Source: Streptomyces sp. HUAS MG91
Lineage (GTDB): Bacteria; Actinomycetota; Actinomycetes; Streptomycetales; Streptomycetaceae
Direction of reading: 5' to 3'
NCBI RefSeq assembly: GCF_040529335.1
Contig: NZ_CP159534.1
Span: forward strand, 3,348,001 to 3,412,000
Length of the DNA: 64,000 bases
Position numbers and translations under genes: made by a program
Shown here: piece by piece, positions 41,222 through 50,833 of the stretch
Position numbering within the stretch: the stretch's first letter is position 1
How the letters are laid out: the number at the start of each line of letters is the position of its first letter
Notes under the pieces: model-generated
Told to the model about the DNA's origin: nothing
Seen by the model: only the letters and a program-made list of their open reading frames with translations
Database searches by the model: none

Positions 41222-42328
41222 TTACTTCTCCTGCTGCTTGCGCCAGCGAATGCCGGCCTCGATGAAGCCGTCGATCTCGCCGTCGAGCACGGACTGCGGG
41301 TTACCGACCTCGAACTCCGTACGGAGGTCCTTGACCATCTGGTACGGGTGCAGGACGTAGGACCGCATCTGGTTGCCCCAGGAACTGCCGCCGTCGCCCT
41401 TCAGGGCGTCCATCTTGGCCCGCTCCTCCTGGCGCTGACGCTCAAGGAGCTTCGCCTGCAGAACGTTCATGGCCGTGGCCTTGTTCTGGATCTGCGAGCG
41501 CTCGTTCTGGCAGGAGACCACGATGCCGGTGGGGATGTGCGTCAGGCGGACCGCGGAGTCCGTCGTGTTGACGCCCTGGCCGCCCGGGCCGGAGGAACGG
41601 TAGACGTCGATGCGCAGGTCCGACTCGTCGATCTCGACATGGTCGGTCTGCTCGACCACCGGCAGCACCTCGACGCCGGCGAAGGACGTCTGGCGGCGGC
41701 CCTGGTTGTCGAACGGGGAGATGCGGACCAGGCGGTGCGTGCCCTGCTCGACGGAGAGCGTGCCGTAGGCGTACGGGACTTGGACCGAGAAGCTGGTCGA
41801 CTTGATGCCGGCCTCTTCCGCGTACGAGGTCTCGTAGATCTCCGTCTTGTAGCCGTGGCGCTCCGCCCAGCGCAGGTACATGCGCTGCAACTGCTCGGCG
41901 AAGTCGGCCGCGTCGACGCCGCCGGCCTCGGCGCGGATGTTGACGATCGCCTCGCGGGAGTCGTACTCGCCGGACAGGAGGGTACGGACCTCCATCTCGT
42001 CCAGCGCCTTCTTCACGGAGGCCAGCTCGGACTCCGCCTCGGCGCGGGTGTCCGGGTCGTCCTCCTCCTCGGCCATCTCGAAGAGCACCGAGAGGTCGTC
42101 GATGCGACCGCGCAGGCCCTCGGCCTTGCGCACCTCCGCCTGGAGGTGGCTCAGCTTGCTGGTGATCTTCTGCGCCTCTTCCGGGTCGTCCCACAGGGAC
42201 GGCGCGGCCGCCTGCTCCTCGAGCACGGCGATATCTGCCCTCAGCTTGTCGAGGTCCAGGACGGCCTCGATCGACTCCATGGTCGAGGAGAGGGACTTCA
42301 GCTCTTCGGATACATCGACGACTGCCAC
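41222..42328 (-). CDS. prfB: Peptide chain release factor 2
   Basis: RF2 recognises UGA and UAA and triggers release of the finished protein. The 368-residue length is standard. The SPF codon-reading tripeptide is S204-P205-F206 ([15 protein letters not shown]) and the GGQ catalytic motif is G249-G250-Q251 ([18 protein letters not shown]). The gene runs uninterrupted from GTG 42328, so it lacks the programmed frameshift used by E. coli RF2. It is monocistronic, followed by a T-rich terminator. Confidence 0.95.
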   Translation of the reverse strand: MAVVDVSEELKSLSSTMESIEAVLDLDKLRADIAVLEEQAAAPSLWDDPEEAQKITSKLSHLQAEVRKAEGLRGRIDDLSVLFEMAEEEDDPDTRAEAESELASVKKALDEMEVRTLLSGEYDSREAIVNIRAEAGGVDAADFAEQLQRMYLRWAERHGYKTEIYETSYAEEAGIKSTSFSVQVPYAYGTLSVEQGTHRLVRISPFDNQGRRQTSFAGVEVLPVVEQTDHVEIDESDLRIDVYRSSGPGGQGVNTTDSAVRLTHIPTGIVVSCQNERSQIQNKATAMNVLQAKLLERQRQEERAKMDALKGDGGSSWGNQMRSYVLHPYQMVKDLRTEFEVGNPQSVLDGEIDGFIEAGIRWRKQQEK

Positions 42329-42438
42329 ATCACCAGCGTAACGTCTGCCGCAAGCGGCTTCCGCCGGGTACCGGGCGCCTGGGTTCGGGGGCCTTCTCCC
42401 CCGGCCGCCGCCTGCCCGCGCCCCAGGGTTGTCGTTCG

Positions 42439-42505
42439 GCTGCGGGCCGGTGGCCGCTTCTCGCGCAGTTCCCCGCGCCCCTGAAAGGCCTGCGGCCTTC
42501 AGGGC
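42439..42505. repeat. Dispersed GC-rich repeat, copy 2
   Basis: Upstream of prfB and downstream of pkaB: GGCCGGTGGCCGCTTCTC followed by GCAGTTCCCCGCGCCCCTGA and an AAGGCC-TGC-GGCCTT hairpin. The mirrored long arm present at 55590 is missing here. Confidence 0.75.
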
Positions 42506-42512
42506 TCGGGGG

Positions 42513-43748
42513 CTACGGGGTTGACGGGGCCGAGTTGTGGTTGTCCGGGGGCGGGGAGTCGTCGGCTCCGGAGGAGAGGGCCCAGATGCCGCCCCCGACC
42601 ACGGCGGCCAGCACGACCCCGGCCACCCCCAGAGTGACCCGGCGCCGTCGCGCGGAGGGACGGTTGCGGGCCGAGCCGGGGCGGGGCGCACCCGAGGCGC
42701 GGGGCGCGCGGGCCGTGCCGCGGGCCCCGCCGGCCAGCTCGTCCGGCGCCGGAACCCTCATCGACGTATGGGTGTCGCGGTTGGAGTCGGCCGAGGCCTT
42801 ACCGGGAACGAGCGGCACGGCCCCGCGCCGGGGCCGCTCCACCGCCACCGGCTCCTCCTCCGGCGCCTGCGGCTCCTCGGCGTCCTGCTCGGCGTCGGGC
42901 TCGTCGACGTCGAGCGGCGCCATTCCGACCAGGAACGGCTGGAGCTCACGCAGCCTGGCGGCCATCTCCGAGGCCCGCAGCCGGGAGGCCGGCGCCTTGG
43001 CGAGGCACTGGATGAGCAGCTGCCACAGCTCGTCGGGGACGCCGGGCAGCGGCACCACCGTCTCCGTGACGTGCCGGCGCAGGATCGCCCCGGGATGCCC
43101 GCCGCCGAAGGGCGTGAAGCCCGCCAGAAGCTCGTACAGGACCGTGGCCAGGGCGTATATGTCGACCGCGGCGCGCGGCGGCAGGCCCTCGACGATCTCG
43201 GGGGCGAGATAGTCCGGAGTCCCGATGATCTTCGTCGCCTTGGTGCGGCGCGGGGTGTCGATCAGCTTGGCGACGCCGAAGTCGGTGAGCAGCGCGGGGT
43301 GCGCGCCGCCGGGGCCGAGCGGGCCCTGCATGTCGAGCAGGATGTTCTCGGGCTTCACGTCGCGGTGCACGATGCCGGCGGCGTGCGCGGCGGCCAGCGC
43401 GTCGGCGACGTCGGCGGCGATGGCGACGGCGGCCTCGGGGGCGAGGCGCCGCTCCCGCTCCAGGCGGGTGCGCAGGTCGGTGCCGCGGACGAGGTCCATG
43501 ACCAGGGCGAGGTCGTTGCCGTCGACGACCAGGTCGTGAACGCCGACCACGCGCGCGTGGTCGAGGCTCAGCAGGGCGGTGCGCTCCTGGACGAAGCGTC
43601 CGACCAGCTCCTGGTCGGACGCGAGATCCTCGCGCAGCAGTTTGATGGCGACAGGACCGTCGGGTCCCTCGCCCAGCCACACGGTGCCCGCACTGCCGCG
43701 ACCCAGGATCTGGTGGGCGGTGTACCGGCTGCCGATTTTCCGTGCCAA
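42513..43748 (-). CDS. pkaB: Ser/Thr protein kinase PkaB
   Basis: This 411-residue membrane kinase has an N-terminal Hanks-type domain (about 8-265): ATP lysine K36 in VAIK, catalytic loop HRDVKPEN (128-135), metal-binding DFG (156-158), and [10 protein letters not shown] disordered acidic and Pro-rich linker with RDTHTSM-type Thr sites precedes one helix (about 370-393). The short outer tail ([20 protein letters not shown]) has no PASTA or other sensor domain. Gene order with pkaA matches the S. coelicolor pkaA/pkaB pair. It is about 110 bp downstream of pkaA, same strand. Confidence 0.9.
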   Translation of the reverse strand: MARKIGSRYTAHQILGRGSAGTVWLGEGPDGPVAIKLLREDLASDQELVGRFVQERTALLSLDHARVVGVHDLVVDGNDLALVMDLVRGTDLRTRLERERRLAPEAAVAIAADVADALAAAHAAGIVHRDVKPENILLDMQGPLGPGGAHPALLTDFGVAKLIDTPRRTKATKIIGTPDYLAPEIVEGLPPRAAVDIYALATVLYELLAGFTPFGGGHPGAILRRHVTETVVPLPGVPDELWQLLIQCLAKAPASRLRASEMAARLRELQPFLVGMAPLDVDEPDAEQDAEEPQAPEEEPVAVERPRRGAVPLVPGKASADSNRDTHTSMRVPAPDELAGGARGTARAPRASGAPRPGSARNRPSARRRRVTLGVAGVVLAAVVGGGIWALSSGADDSPPPDNHNSAPSTP

Positions 43749-43860
43749 GACTGCTCCTACAGACGCGTGTTGGCGCCCAAGCTACGCGGCCCGGACGCCA
43801 ACCATCGCATCAGAGCGGGAAATCACCCGCCGGATGTCGACAAATCTCCAACATCGCAGT

Positions 43861-45516
43861 TCAGTTGCCGGTTTTGCTCCCCAGGTCGCCGATCCAGCCG
43901 GTGATGTCGTCGAACCAGGTGGAGAGCTGGTCCCAGTAGCCCCTGCCGGTGCCGATCCAGTCCTGGAGCGGAGTGAATTCCCAGACCAGCCAGCTGACCA
44001 CGAAGAGGATCACGATCATGAACAGGCAGCCCTTGAGGCAGCCGAGACCGGGGATCTTCATCGGGTTGGCGCTGCGCTGGCGCGACTCGCGCGCGGGCCG
44101 GGACTGCTGGGGCGGCGGCTGCGGCGGCGCGTAGTGCTGGGGCTGCTGCGGCTGCTGCCTGGGCTGCTGGGGCTGCTGCGGCTGCGGGGTCGAGCGCGGC
44201 GCCTGGCGCTGCTGCCGGGGCGCGTAGTTCTGCTGGCGCGGCTGCTGCTGGGGCTGCTGGACCTGGCGCTGCGGACGCCGGCGCAGCGGGTCCTCGTTCG
44301 GGTCGAGGTACTGGACCTGCGTCTGCTCGTTGCGGTCGCGGGCCGCGCGCATCTGGTTCTGCCACGGGTGCGGGTCGTCGGGGTCGCCGGCGCCCGGCGG
44401 GTTCTGCGGGACCGGCGGCATGACGGCCGTCGGGTCGGCGGCGCCGTACGGGCCCGCCGGGTTGCCCTGCTGGTTGCCCTGCTGCTGCATGACGCTGGTC
44501 GCGGCGTTCGGATCGACCTGGCCGAACTGATCGAAACCCGACGCGTTGTTCGGCAGTACCTGCGTCGGATCGGCGGCGCCGGGGACGTCCGGGACCTGCG
44601 CCGGGTCCGGGTCGGGCATCAGCAGGGCGCCCACGCCGTCGGCGGCGGCGATCTGCGCGCTGTTGGCGTGCACGCCGATGCCCTCGGCGACGGTGCGCAG
44701 ACCGCGCGCGAGGTTCTCCGCGCTCGGCCGTTCGTCCGGATTCTTGCGCAGGCAGCGCTCGATGACCGTCCACAGCGGGTCGGGCACGGTGGAGGGGCGG
44801 CGCGGCTCGGCGCTGAGGTGCTGGTGGAGCACTTCGAGGGCGGAGCCGCCGGAGAACGGCGGGCGCCCGGTCACCAGCTCGTACAGCAGGATGCCCGCGC
44901 CGTAGATGTCGACCGCGCTGGTCTGCGGGCGGCCCTCGGCGGACTCGGGCGCGACGTACGCGGGCGTGCCCACGAACTCGTGGGTGCGGGTCAGGCCCGG
45001 GGAGTCGGCCAGGCGCGCGATGCCGAAGTCGGTGAGCATCGGGTGCATGCCACCGGCGTCCTGCTTGAGCAGTACGTTCGCCGGCTTCAGGTCGCGGTGG
45101 ACCACGCCGTCGGCGTGGCTCGCGGCGAGCGCGTCGGCGACCTGGGCGGTCAGCAGCGCGGCCGCGACCGGCGAGAACGGGCCGTTCTCGCGCAGATAGC
45201 GGTGCAGGTCCGGGCCGTCGATCAGGTCCATGACCAGGGCGAGCAGTTCACCCTCGACGACCAGGTCGCGCGTGCGCACGATGTTCGGGTGCGTGAGCCT
45301 GAGCAGGACGGAGCGCTCCCTGAGGAAACGCATCACCACGTCCGCGTCGTTGGCCAGCTCCTCCTTGAGGACCTTGATCGCAACGGTCTCGCCGGGCTGC
45401 CCGGCGACGGCCGCCTCGGCGCCCGCGGTCTCGCGCTGGCGGGCTCGCCAGACGGTGCCCGTGGCGCCGCGTCCGAGCGGCTCCTCGAGCAGGTACTTGC
45501 TGCCTACCGGCCGCAC
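43861..45516 (-). CDS. pkaA: Ser/Thr protein kinase PkaA
   Basis: This 551-residue kinase has a Hanks domain (about 8-275) with VAIK (K48), HRDLKPAN (140-147), DFG (163-165) and GTPAYVAPE. A ~200-residue linker is extremely rich in Pro and Gln (PQQPQQPRQQPQQPQ-type runs) and also contains repeated DPT motifs (AADPTQV, AADPTAV) that could be phosphosites. One helix (about 495-515) precedes a ~40-residue outer tail rich in Trp. GTG 45516 is chosen from GGGAG 8 nt upstream; the longer frame is unlikely. It is divergent from the FHA-FtsK gene. Confidence 0.9.
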   Translation of the reverse strand: MRPVGSKYLLEEPLGRGATGTVWRARQRETAGAEAAVAGQPGETVAIKVLKEELANDADVVMRFLRERSVLLRLTHPNIVRTRDLVVEGELLALVMDLIDGPDLHRYLRENGPFSPVAAALLTAQVADALAASHADGVVHRDLKPANVLLKQDAGGMHPMLTDFGIARLADSPGLTRTHEFVGTPAYVAPESAEGRPQTSAVDIYGAGILLYELVTGRPPFSGGSALEVLHQHLSAEPRRPSTVPDPLWTVIERCLRKNPDERPSAENLARGLRTVAEGIGVHANSAQIAAADGVGALLMPDPDPAQVPDVPGAADPTQVLPNNASGFDQFGQVDPNAATSVMQQQGNQQGNPAGPYGAADPTAVMPPVPQNPPGAGDPDDPHPWQNQMRAARDRNEQTQVQYLDPNEDPLRRRPQRQVQQPQQQPRQQNYAPRQQRQAPRSTPQPQQPQQPRQQPQQPQHYAPPQPPPQQSRPARESRQRSANPMKIPGLGCLKGCLFMIVILFVVSWLVWEFTPLQDWIGTGRGYWDQLSTWFDDITGWIGDLGSKTGN

Positions 45517-45906
45517 GTCATGCGCTCCCTGCTTGGCTTGCGTTCTGTGTTCCGACCCACTGTAGTGGCGCCGCACGAGGTGCAGGCTGTCGATCTTCCT
45601 TGACCACTCATACCCGTGTTCGACGGACAGACTTCGTCGGAAAGACGCAAATCCGTGTCGCACGGTTGCCGGGTGGCGACGTGAGCGATCTCAACCGGAC
45701 GTCCGGCGGCGACAGAGCAGGCACTTTTGCGGGCAGAGCCGACCAATCAAGATCACTTACGGGTGGGGGGCGGGCGAAGTGTCAGTGGCAGGTGCGAGGA
45801 TGCCTCTCAGCACTGGCTGACGTGCCCGTGGCGGCGGGGGAATCTGCGGTGGGGACCGCGGGCGTCCCTGGCCCGGGTGCCCGCGCAGAAGGGACCGCTG
45901 ACGGCG
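45517..45906. other. Divergent region between pkaA and the FHA-FtsK gene
   Basis: These 390 bases should hold promoters for both genes. The frame of the FHA protein stays open back to 45727, so a longer product is formally possible, but that sequence looks non-conserved. An AT-richer patch at 45740-45762 (CCAATCAAGATCACTTA) may be part of the rightward promoter. Confidence 0.4.
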
Positions 45907-48900
45907 ATGCAGATCCGGCTTACCGTCATGGCCTCCGTCGAGGCCGCAGCATCCCCGGCCCGCGACCTTCTGGTCACCGCGCCCGCGGGCACCGCGCTCG
46001 CCGCGGTCCTCTCCGGGCTCGTCGCGGCCGCCGCGGGCGGCGACGCCCCCTCCTCCGTGCTGTACGCGGGCCACGAGCGGCTCGATCCCCAGCGCTGCCT
46101 GCTGGGCGAGCCGCCGCTGACCGACGGCGCGGTGCTCTCGCTCGGCGGCCCCACCGACCCCGGCCCCGACCCCGACTCGGCGGCGGCCCAGCTCCACGTG
46201 GTGGCGGGGCCGGACGCGGGCGGCGTCCACCTGCTGCACGGCGGCCAGATCCGCATCGGCCGCTCCGCGGACGCCGACGTCAGCCTGGACGACCCGGACG
46301 TGTCGCGGCTGCACTGCGCGGTGACGCTCACCCCCGACGGCCAGGTCACGGTGGCGGACCTGGGATCGACGAACGGGACGACGCTGGAGGGCCGCCCCCT
46401 GGACGAGCGCCCCGTGCGCCTCTCCCCCGGCACGCTGCTGCGCCTGGGCGAATCGGCGCTGCGGGTCACACCGGCGGGCGACACGGCCCGCACGGCGCCG
46501 CTGGCGACCGCGCCCGACGGCGAGGGTCAGGTGCGGGTGGCGCTCGGCGCGGCGGCCCCCCGGCGGCCCGCCGCCACCGGCGTCCCGTCCCCCGGCTCGC
46601 CTCCCTCCCCGCTGTCCCCGCCGTCCCAGGTGTCCCCGGGCGTGCCTTCCGACGAGACGCGGCACGCGTACGGGGACGCGTCCTGGGGCGCCGCCGGTGA
46701 CAGCGCGCCCGGGGGCGCGCAGCCCGTCGTGCCGGGGCAGGCCGCGGCGCCCGACATGGAGCGCACCCGCACCGGCACGCCACCGCGCGGTACGGAGCTG
46801 CCGCGCGGCGGGCGCAAGCGGGGCGGCCTGGGGCGGCTGCTGCGGCGCGGCCCCGGACGCGACGAGCGGTACCCGAGGGACACCGAGGGCGTCACGGAGT
46901 TCGAGGACGCCGAGCACGCCATCCACGAGCCGTACCCGATGCGCGCCCCGCAGCAGCCCGGCGTGCCCGCTCCCCGTACGGGTTCCGGAGCCGCGCCCGC
47001 GGCGCCCGCCCCCGCCGAGACCTGGCCCGACGCCGCCACGCTGCTGCTCACCGCGCTCGGCCCCGGGCCGCGACTGTGGGAGCGCGGCCAAGGGCACCCG
47101 GAGGCGCTGGCCGTGCGGCTCGGCACCGTCGACCGGCCGGGGCCCGGCGGCGCCGGACTGCTGCCCGCCGTCCCGGTCACCGTGGGACTCGCCGAGGCGG
47201 GCGCGCTCGGCCTCGCCGGACCGCGCGCGCGGCTCGCCGGTCTGGCCCGCGCGGTCGTGGCCCAGCTCGCCGCGCTGCACGCCCCGGACCGGCTGGAGAT
47301 CGTACTGATCAGCACCGACCGGGCGCGGCCCGAGGCGGAGCGGATCGCGGAGTGGTCCTGGCTCGGCTGGCTGCCGCACGTGCGCCCGGCCCACGGGCAG
47401 GACTGCCGGCTGCTGCTCGCGTACGACCGGGAGCAGGCGGCCGCCCGCACCGGAGAGCTGCTGCGCCGCCTGGACGACCATGCCGCGGGCCTGCGCCCGG
47501 ACGCCGCCGCCGTGGTCGTCGTCGACGGCGACCCGGGATCGGCGACGCTGCGGGAGGCCACCGTGCGGCTCGCCGCCGAGGGGGCCGCGGCCGGGATCCA
47601 CGTGGTGTGCCTGGCCGAGACGCCGGCCACCACCCCGGCGTCCCCGGTCGACCGGACCTTCGAGGCGGCCTGTGAGCAGAGCCCGGCCTTCCGCGCGTGC
47701 GGCGCCGTGGCGCTGCTCAGCGGGGACGTGGCGACCTCGCTGCGGCTGCACCGGGCCGCGCAGGGGCAGCCCGTCGGGCACGGCACCGTCGCCACGGTGG
47801 ACGCGGTGTCGCTCGCGTGGGCGGAGCGGTTCGCGCGGGCGCTCGCACCGTTGCGCTCGCAGGGCGCGGGCGCCCCGGGAGCGCCGCACGCGCGCGTGTC
47901 GGCGCCCTTGCCGCAGGCCTCCCGTCTCCTGGACGAGCTCGGGCTCGCCCGGGCCACCCCGGCGTCGCTGATGGCGCGCTGGGCGGCGGCCACGGACGAT
48001 CCCGACGCCCTGGGCGGCCGCGTCGTGGCGGTGCTCGGCGCCGGGCCGCGCGGCCCGGTCGGGGTCGATCTCGCCGCGGACGGTCCGCATCTGCTGGTCG
48101 AGGGGCCCGCGGGCAGTGGCCGTACGGAGCTGCTGCGCTCGGTCGCCGCGTCGCTCGCCGCCGCCGAGCGGCCGGACCGGCTCAGCCTCGTCCTCATCGA
48201 CGGGGAGGTCGGCACCGGCGGATCGGGCGGGGCCTCGGACGGGTTGCGGGTGTGCACCGACCTGCCGCACGTCACGACCCATCTTGCGGCCAACGACCCG
48301 GTGCGGATGCGGGAGTTCGCCCAGTCGCTGAGCACCGAGCTGAAGCGCCGGGCCGAGTTGATAGGGCGTACGCACTTCACCGAGTGGCACACCCAGCGCA
48401 CCGTCGCCGGGCACCTCGTGTCCCAGCGCAGCGCGCCCGCCTCCGGCGCCGGGACCGATGCCGGGGATCTCGACACCGCGCCGAGTTCCACGATGCCCAC
48501 GATGCGGCTGCGGCCCGGCGCGGCGCGGGAGAAGGCCGAGGCGGCGCCGCCGCTGCCGCGGCTCGTGGTGGTCGTCGACGATCTGGACGCGCTGCTGTCG
48601 CCGCCGCTGGGGTCGCCGGGGCGGCCCGCCGCGGGGTCCGTGGTGCGGGCGCTCGAGGCCGTGGCGCGGGACGGGGAGCGGCTCGGGGTGCATCTCGTCG
48701 CGGCGTTCGCCTCCGGCGGGGCCGCGGGGTGGGTGGCCCGGCCGCGGGTGGTGCTCGATGCCGTGCGGGGTGCTGGGCCAGATGATCCGGCGCCGGGGCG
48801 CGGACGGTTGTTCGCCGCCGACGGGCGGGACATCGGGTTGCAGTCCGGGCGGGTCACCGGGCGCATTCCGCGCACGGCTACTCTCCGGCCCACCGTGGTC

Positions 48901-49050
48901 GTCCTGGACTGGGCCCGCATGGGTGACCCGCCGGACCGGCGGCCGGTCCGCGAGTTGGGGAACGGGCCGACGGACCTGGCCCTCCTGGCCAGCGCCCTGG
49001 AGCGCGCCGCCCGTTCCGTCTCCGCCCAGGAAGTCCCGTCGCTGCTGTAG
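45907..49050 (+). CDS. FHA domain / FtsK-SpoIIIE (EssC/EccC-like) ATPase
   Basis: This 1047-residue protein begins with a ubiquitin-like or first FHA-like domain (about 1-85, MQIRLTVMASVEAAASPARDLLV). A true FHA domain follows (about 95-175) with GRSADADVSLDDPDVSRLHC and STNGT, the phosphothreonine-binding residues. After a disordered linker comes a region like the EssC/EccC pre-ATPase domain (ARLAGLARAVVAQLAALHAPDRLEIVLIS, EWSWLGWLPHVRP). One FtsK-like ATPase has P-loop GPAGSGRTE (733-741), with Arg739 in place of the usual Lys, then LPHVTTHLAANDPVRMREF and Walker B VVVVDDLDALL. No type VII secretion partners are nearby. ATG 45907 matches the conserved-looking start; AAGGGA lies 14 nt upstream. 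Confidence 0.82.
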   Translation: MQIRLTVMASVEAAASPARDLLVTAPAGTALAAVLSGLVAAAAGGDAPSSVLYAGHERLDPQRCLLGEPPLTDGAVLSLGGPTDPGPDPDSAAAQLHVVAGPDAGGVHLLHGGQIRIGRSADADVSLDDPDVSRLHCAVTLTPDGQVTVADLGSTNGTTLEGRPLDERPVRLSPGTLLRLGESALRVTPAGDTARTAPLATAPDGEGQVRVALGAAAPRRPAATGVPSPGSPPSPLSPPSQVSPGVPSDETRHAYGDASWGAAGDSAPGGAQPVVPGQAAAPDMERTRTGTPPRGTELPRGGRKRGGLGRLLRRGPGRDERYPRDTEGVTEFEDAEHAIHEPYPMRAPQQPGVPAPRTGSGAAPAAPAPAETWPDAATLLLTALGPGPRLWERGQGHPEALAVRLGTVDRPGPGGAGLLPAVPVTVGLAEAGALGLAGPRARLAGLARAVVAQLAALHAPDRLEIVLISTDRARPEAERIAEWSWLGWLPHVRPAHGQDCRLLLAYDREQAAARTGELLRRLDDHAAGLRPDAAAVVVVDGDPGSATLREATVRLAAEGAAAGIHVVCLAETPATTPASPVDRTFEAACEQSPAFRACGAVALLSGDVATSLRLHRAAQGQPVGHGTVATVDAVSLAWAERFARALAPLRSQGAGAPGAPHARVSAPLPQASRLLDELGLARATPASLMARWAAATDDPDALGGRVVAVLGAGPRGPVGVDLAADGPHLLVEGPAGSGRTELLRSVAASLAAAERPDRLSLVLIDGEVGTGGSGGASDGLRVCTDLPHVTTHLAANDPVRMREFAQSLSTELKRRAELIGRTHFTEWHTQRTVAGHLVSQRSAPASGAGTDAGDLDTAPSSTMPTMRLRPGAAREKAEAAPPLPRLVVVVDDLDALLSPPLGSPGRPAAGSVVRALEAVARDGERLGVHLVAAFASGGAAGWVARPRVVLDAVRGAGPDDPAPGRGRLFAADGRDIGLQSGRVTGRIPRTATLRPTVVVLDWARMGDPPDRRPVRELGNGPTDLALLASALERAARSVSAQEVPSLL

Positions 49051-49064
49051 TTCGTCCGCGGCCC

Positions 49065-49300
49065 GGTGGGGGCTGGTCGCGCAGTTCCCCGCGCCCCTGA
49101 GGCATGCGCTGACGCGCAGCCTCCCCTGAAGGCCGCAGGCCTCTCAGGGGCGCGGGGAACTGCGCGACCAACCACGACGAGACCCGCACCCGACCACAGG
49201 GAAAGCCGCGCGCAGCGCAAGGCTTCAGGGGCGCGGGGAACTGCGCGAGAAGCGGCCACCGGCCCGCGGACGAACGACGACCCAGGGGCGCCGGGAACCG
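49065..49300. repeat. Dispersed GC-rich repeat, clustered copy 3
   Basis: Three arms lie in the 405-bp gap after the FHA-FtsK gene. A forward arm containing GCAGTTCCCCGCGCCCCTGA is at 49077-49100. Two reverse arms are at 49144-49167 and 49225-49248, and a fourth diverged piece is near 49281. The first two form a long hairpin and may terminate the FHA-FtsK transcript. The remaining 49301-49455 should contain the sugar operon promoter, with AGTAC-N7-AGTAC near 49407. Confidence 0.8.
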
Positions 49301-49455
49301 GCCCCCGGCATCACGACCCCGTCACGATCACCCCCGCGGAGCGCCCGGCACCCTTGCCGCTTCTCCCTGGTCGGGCGTAGACCAGACCGCACGACACGCC
49401 AGAAGTACAGCGCTCAGTACGGACGTTCAGCCTTCAGGACGAGAACGGGGCAGTG

Positions 49456-50826
49456 ATGCGCAGCACACTTCGGACACCCACCTTTCGCCGAGCAGCCGTG
49501 GCCCTGGCCGTGGGCTCATTGGCCCTCGCGCTCACCTCCTGCGGGGGCGACGACAACAGCGACAAGCCGAGCGGGAAGGACTCGTCGAGATCCCCCGCCT
49601 CCTCCCTCCGACTGCCGAAGCTGGACGGCAAGACGCTGGAGATCGCCGCCGTGTGGACCGGTGACGAGCAGAAGAACTTCAAGCAGGTGCTCGCGGAGTT
49701 CGAGAAACGGACGGGCGCGAAGGTCACGTTCGTCCCTGCGCAGGACCCGATCATCAACTTCATCGGGTCGAAGGTCGCGGGCGGCTCCCCGCCCGACGTG
49801 GCGATGCTGCCGCAGCCCGGCGCCATCAAGCAGGCCGTCGCCAAGAAGTGGGCGAAGCCGCTCGACAAGGACGTGCAGGCCGAGCTGGCCAAGAACTACA
49901 GCCAGGGCTGGCAGGACCTCGGCAAGGTCGACGGCAAGAACTACGGCGCCTACTACAAGGCCGCCAACAAGTCGCTGATCTGGTACAACTCGGCGGTCTT
50001 CCAGAACGCGGCGGCGAAGGAGCCGAAGACCTGGAAGGAGTTCCTGACCACCTGCCAGGCGATCTACGACTCCGGGGTGACGCCGGTGTCGGTCGGCGGC
50101 GCCGACGGCTGGCCGCTCACCGACTGGTTCGAGAACATCTACCTCTCGCAGGCGGGCCCGGAGAAGTACGACCAGCTCGCCGCGCACAAGATCAAGTGGA
50201 CGGACCCGTCGGTCAAGCAGGCCCTGACGACACTGGCCCAGCTGTGGGGCAAGAGCGACTACCTCGCGGGCGGCAACAAGGGCGCCGTGGGCACCGAGTT
50301 CACCAAGTCCGTCGAGCAGACCTTCACCGGCGGCGACCAGCCCAAGGGCGCGATGGTCTACGAGGGCGACTTCGTGCAGGTCAACATCCAGCAGACCAAG
50401 GCGAAGGTCGGCACCGACGCGAAGGTGTTCCCGTTCCCCGCGGTCGGCGACCAGGCGCCCGTGGTCAGCGGCGGCGACGCGGCGGTGATCTTCAAGGACT
50501 CGCCGGCGGCGCAGGCCCTGGTGAAGTTCCTGGCCTCCCCCGACGCGGCCACCATCCAGGCCAAGCTGGGCGGTTACCTCTCGCCGAACAAGAACGTGGA
50601 CCTGTCCGCGTACCCGAACGACGTGCAGCGCACGATCGCCAAGGCGCTCGTCGACTCCGGCGACAGCTTCCGCTTCGACATGTCGGACCAGACCCCGCAG
50701 GCGTTCGGCGGCACGCCCGGCAAGGGCGAGTGGAAGGCGCTGCAGGACTTCCTGACGAACCCGAAGGACATCGAAGGCACCCAGAAGACGCTGGAGGCCG
50801 ACGCGGTCAAGGCGTACAAGGACTGA
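49456..50826 (+). CDS. Sugar ABC transporter solute-binding lipoprotein
   Basis: This 456-residue binding protein is the first gene of a second sugar operon. The signal peptide ends in lipobox LALTSC (Cys near 30), followed by an Asp/Ser/Lys linker. The fold is the large alpha-glucoside/maltose type: TLEIAAVWTGDEQKNFKQVLAEFEKRTGAKVTFVPA, VGGADGWPLTDWFENIYL and YEGDFVQVNI. GGGG lies 5 nt before the ATG; a GTG codon directly in front is in frame but less likely. By family resemblance the ligand is an alpha-glucoside-like oligosaccharide; this is a guess. Confidence 0.9.
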   Translation: MRSTLRTPTFRRAAVALAVGSLALALTSCGGDDNSDKPSGKDSSRSPASSLRLPKLDGKTLEIAAVWTGDEQKNFKQVLAEFEKRTGAKVTFVPAQDPIINFIGSKVAGGSPPDVAMLPQPGAIKQAVAKKWAKPLDKDVQAELAKNYSQGWQDLGKVDGKNYGAYYKAANKSLIWYNSAVFQNAAAKEPKTWKEFLTTCQAIYDSGVTPVSVGGADGWPLTDWFENIYLSQAGPEKYDQLAAHKIKWTDPSVKQALTTLAQLWGKSDYLAGGNKGAVGTEFTKSVEQTFTGGDQPKGAMVYEGDFVQVNIQQTKAKVGTDAKVFPFPAVGDQAPVVSGGDAAVIFKDSPAAQALVKFLASPDAATIQAKLGGYLSPNKNVDLSAYPNDVQRTIAKALVDSGDSFRFDMSDQTPQAFGGTPGKGEWKALQDFLTNPKDIEGTQKTLEADAVKAYKD

Positions 50827-50833
50827 TCGGGCG

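Noticed and set aside
49077..49248. Insertion sequence or transposon remnant
   Set aside because: Only short non-coding repeat arms are present; no transposase fragment or target-site duplication was seen.
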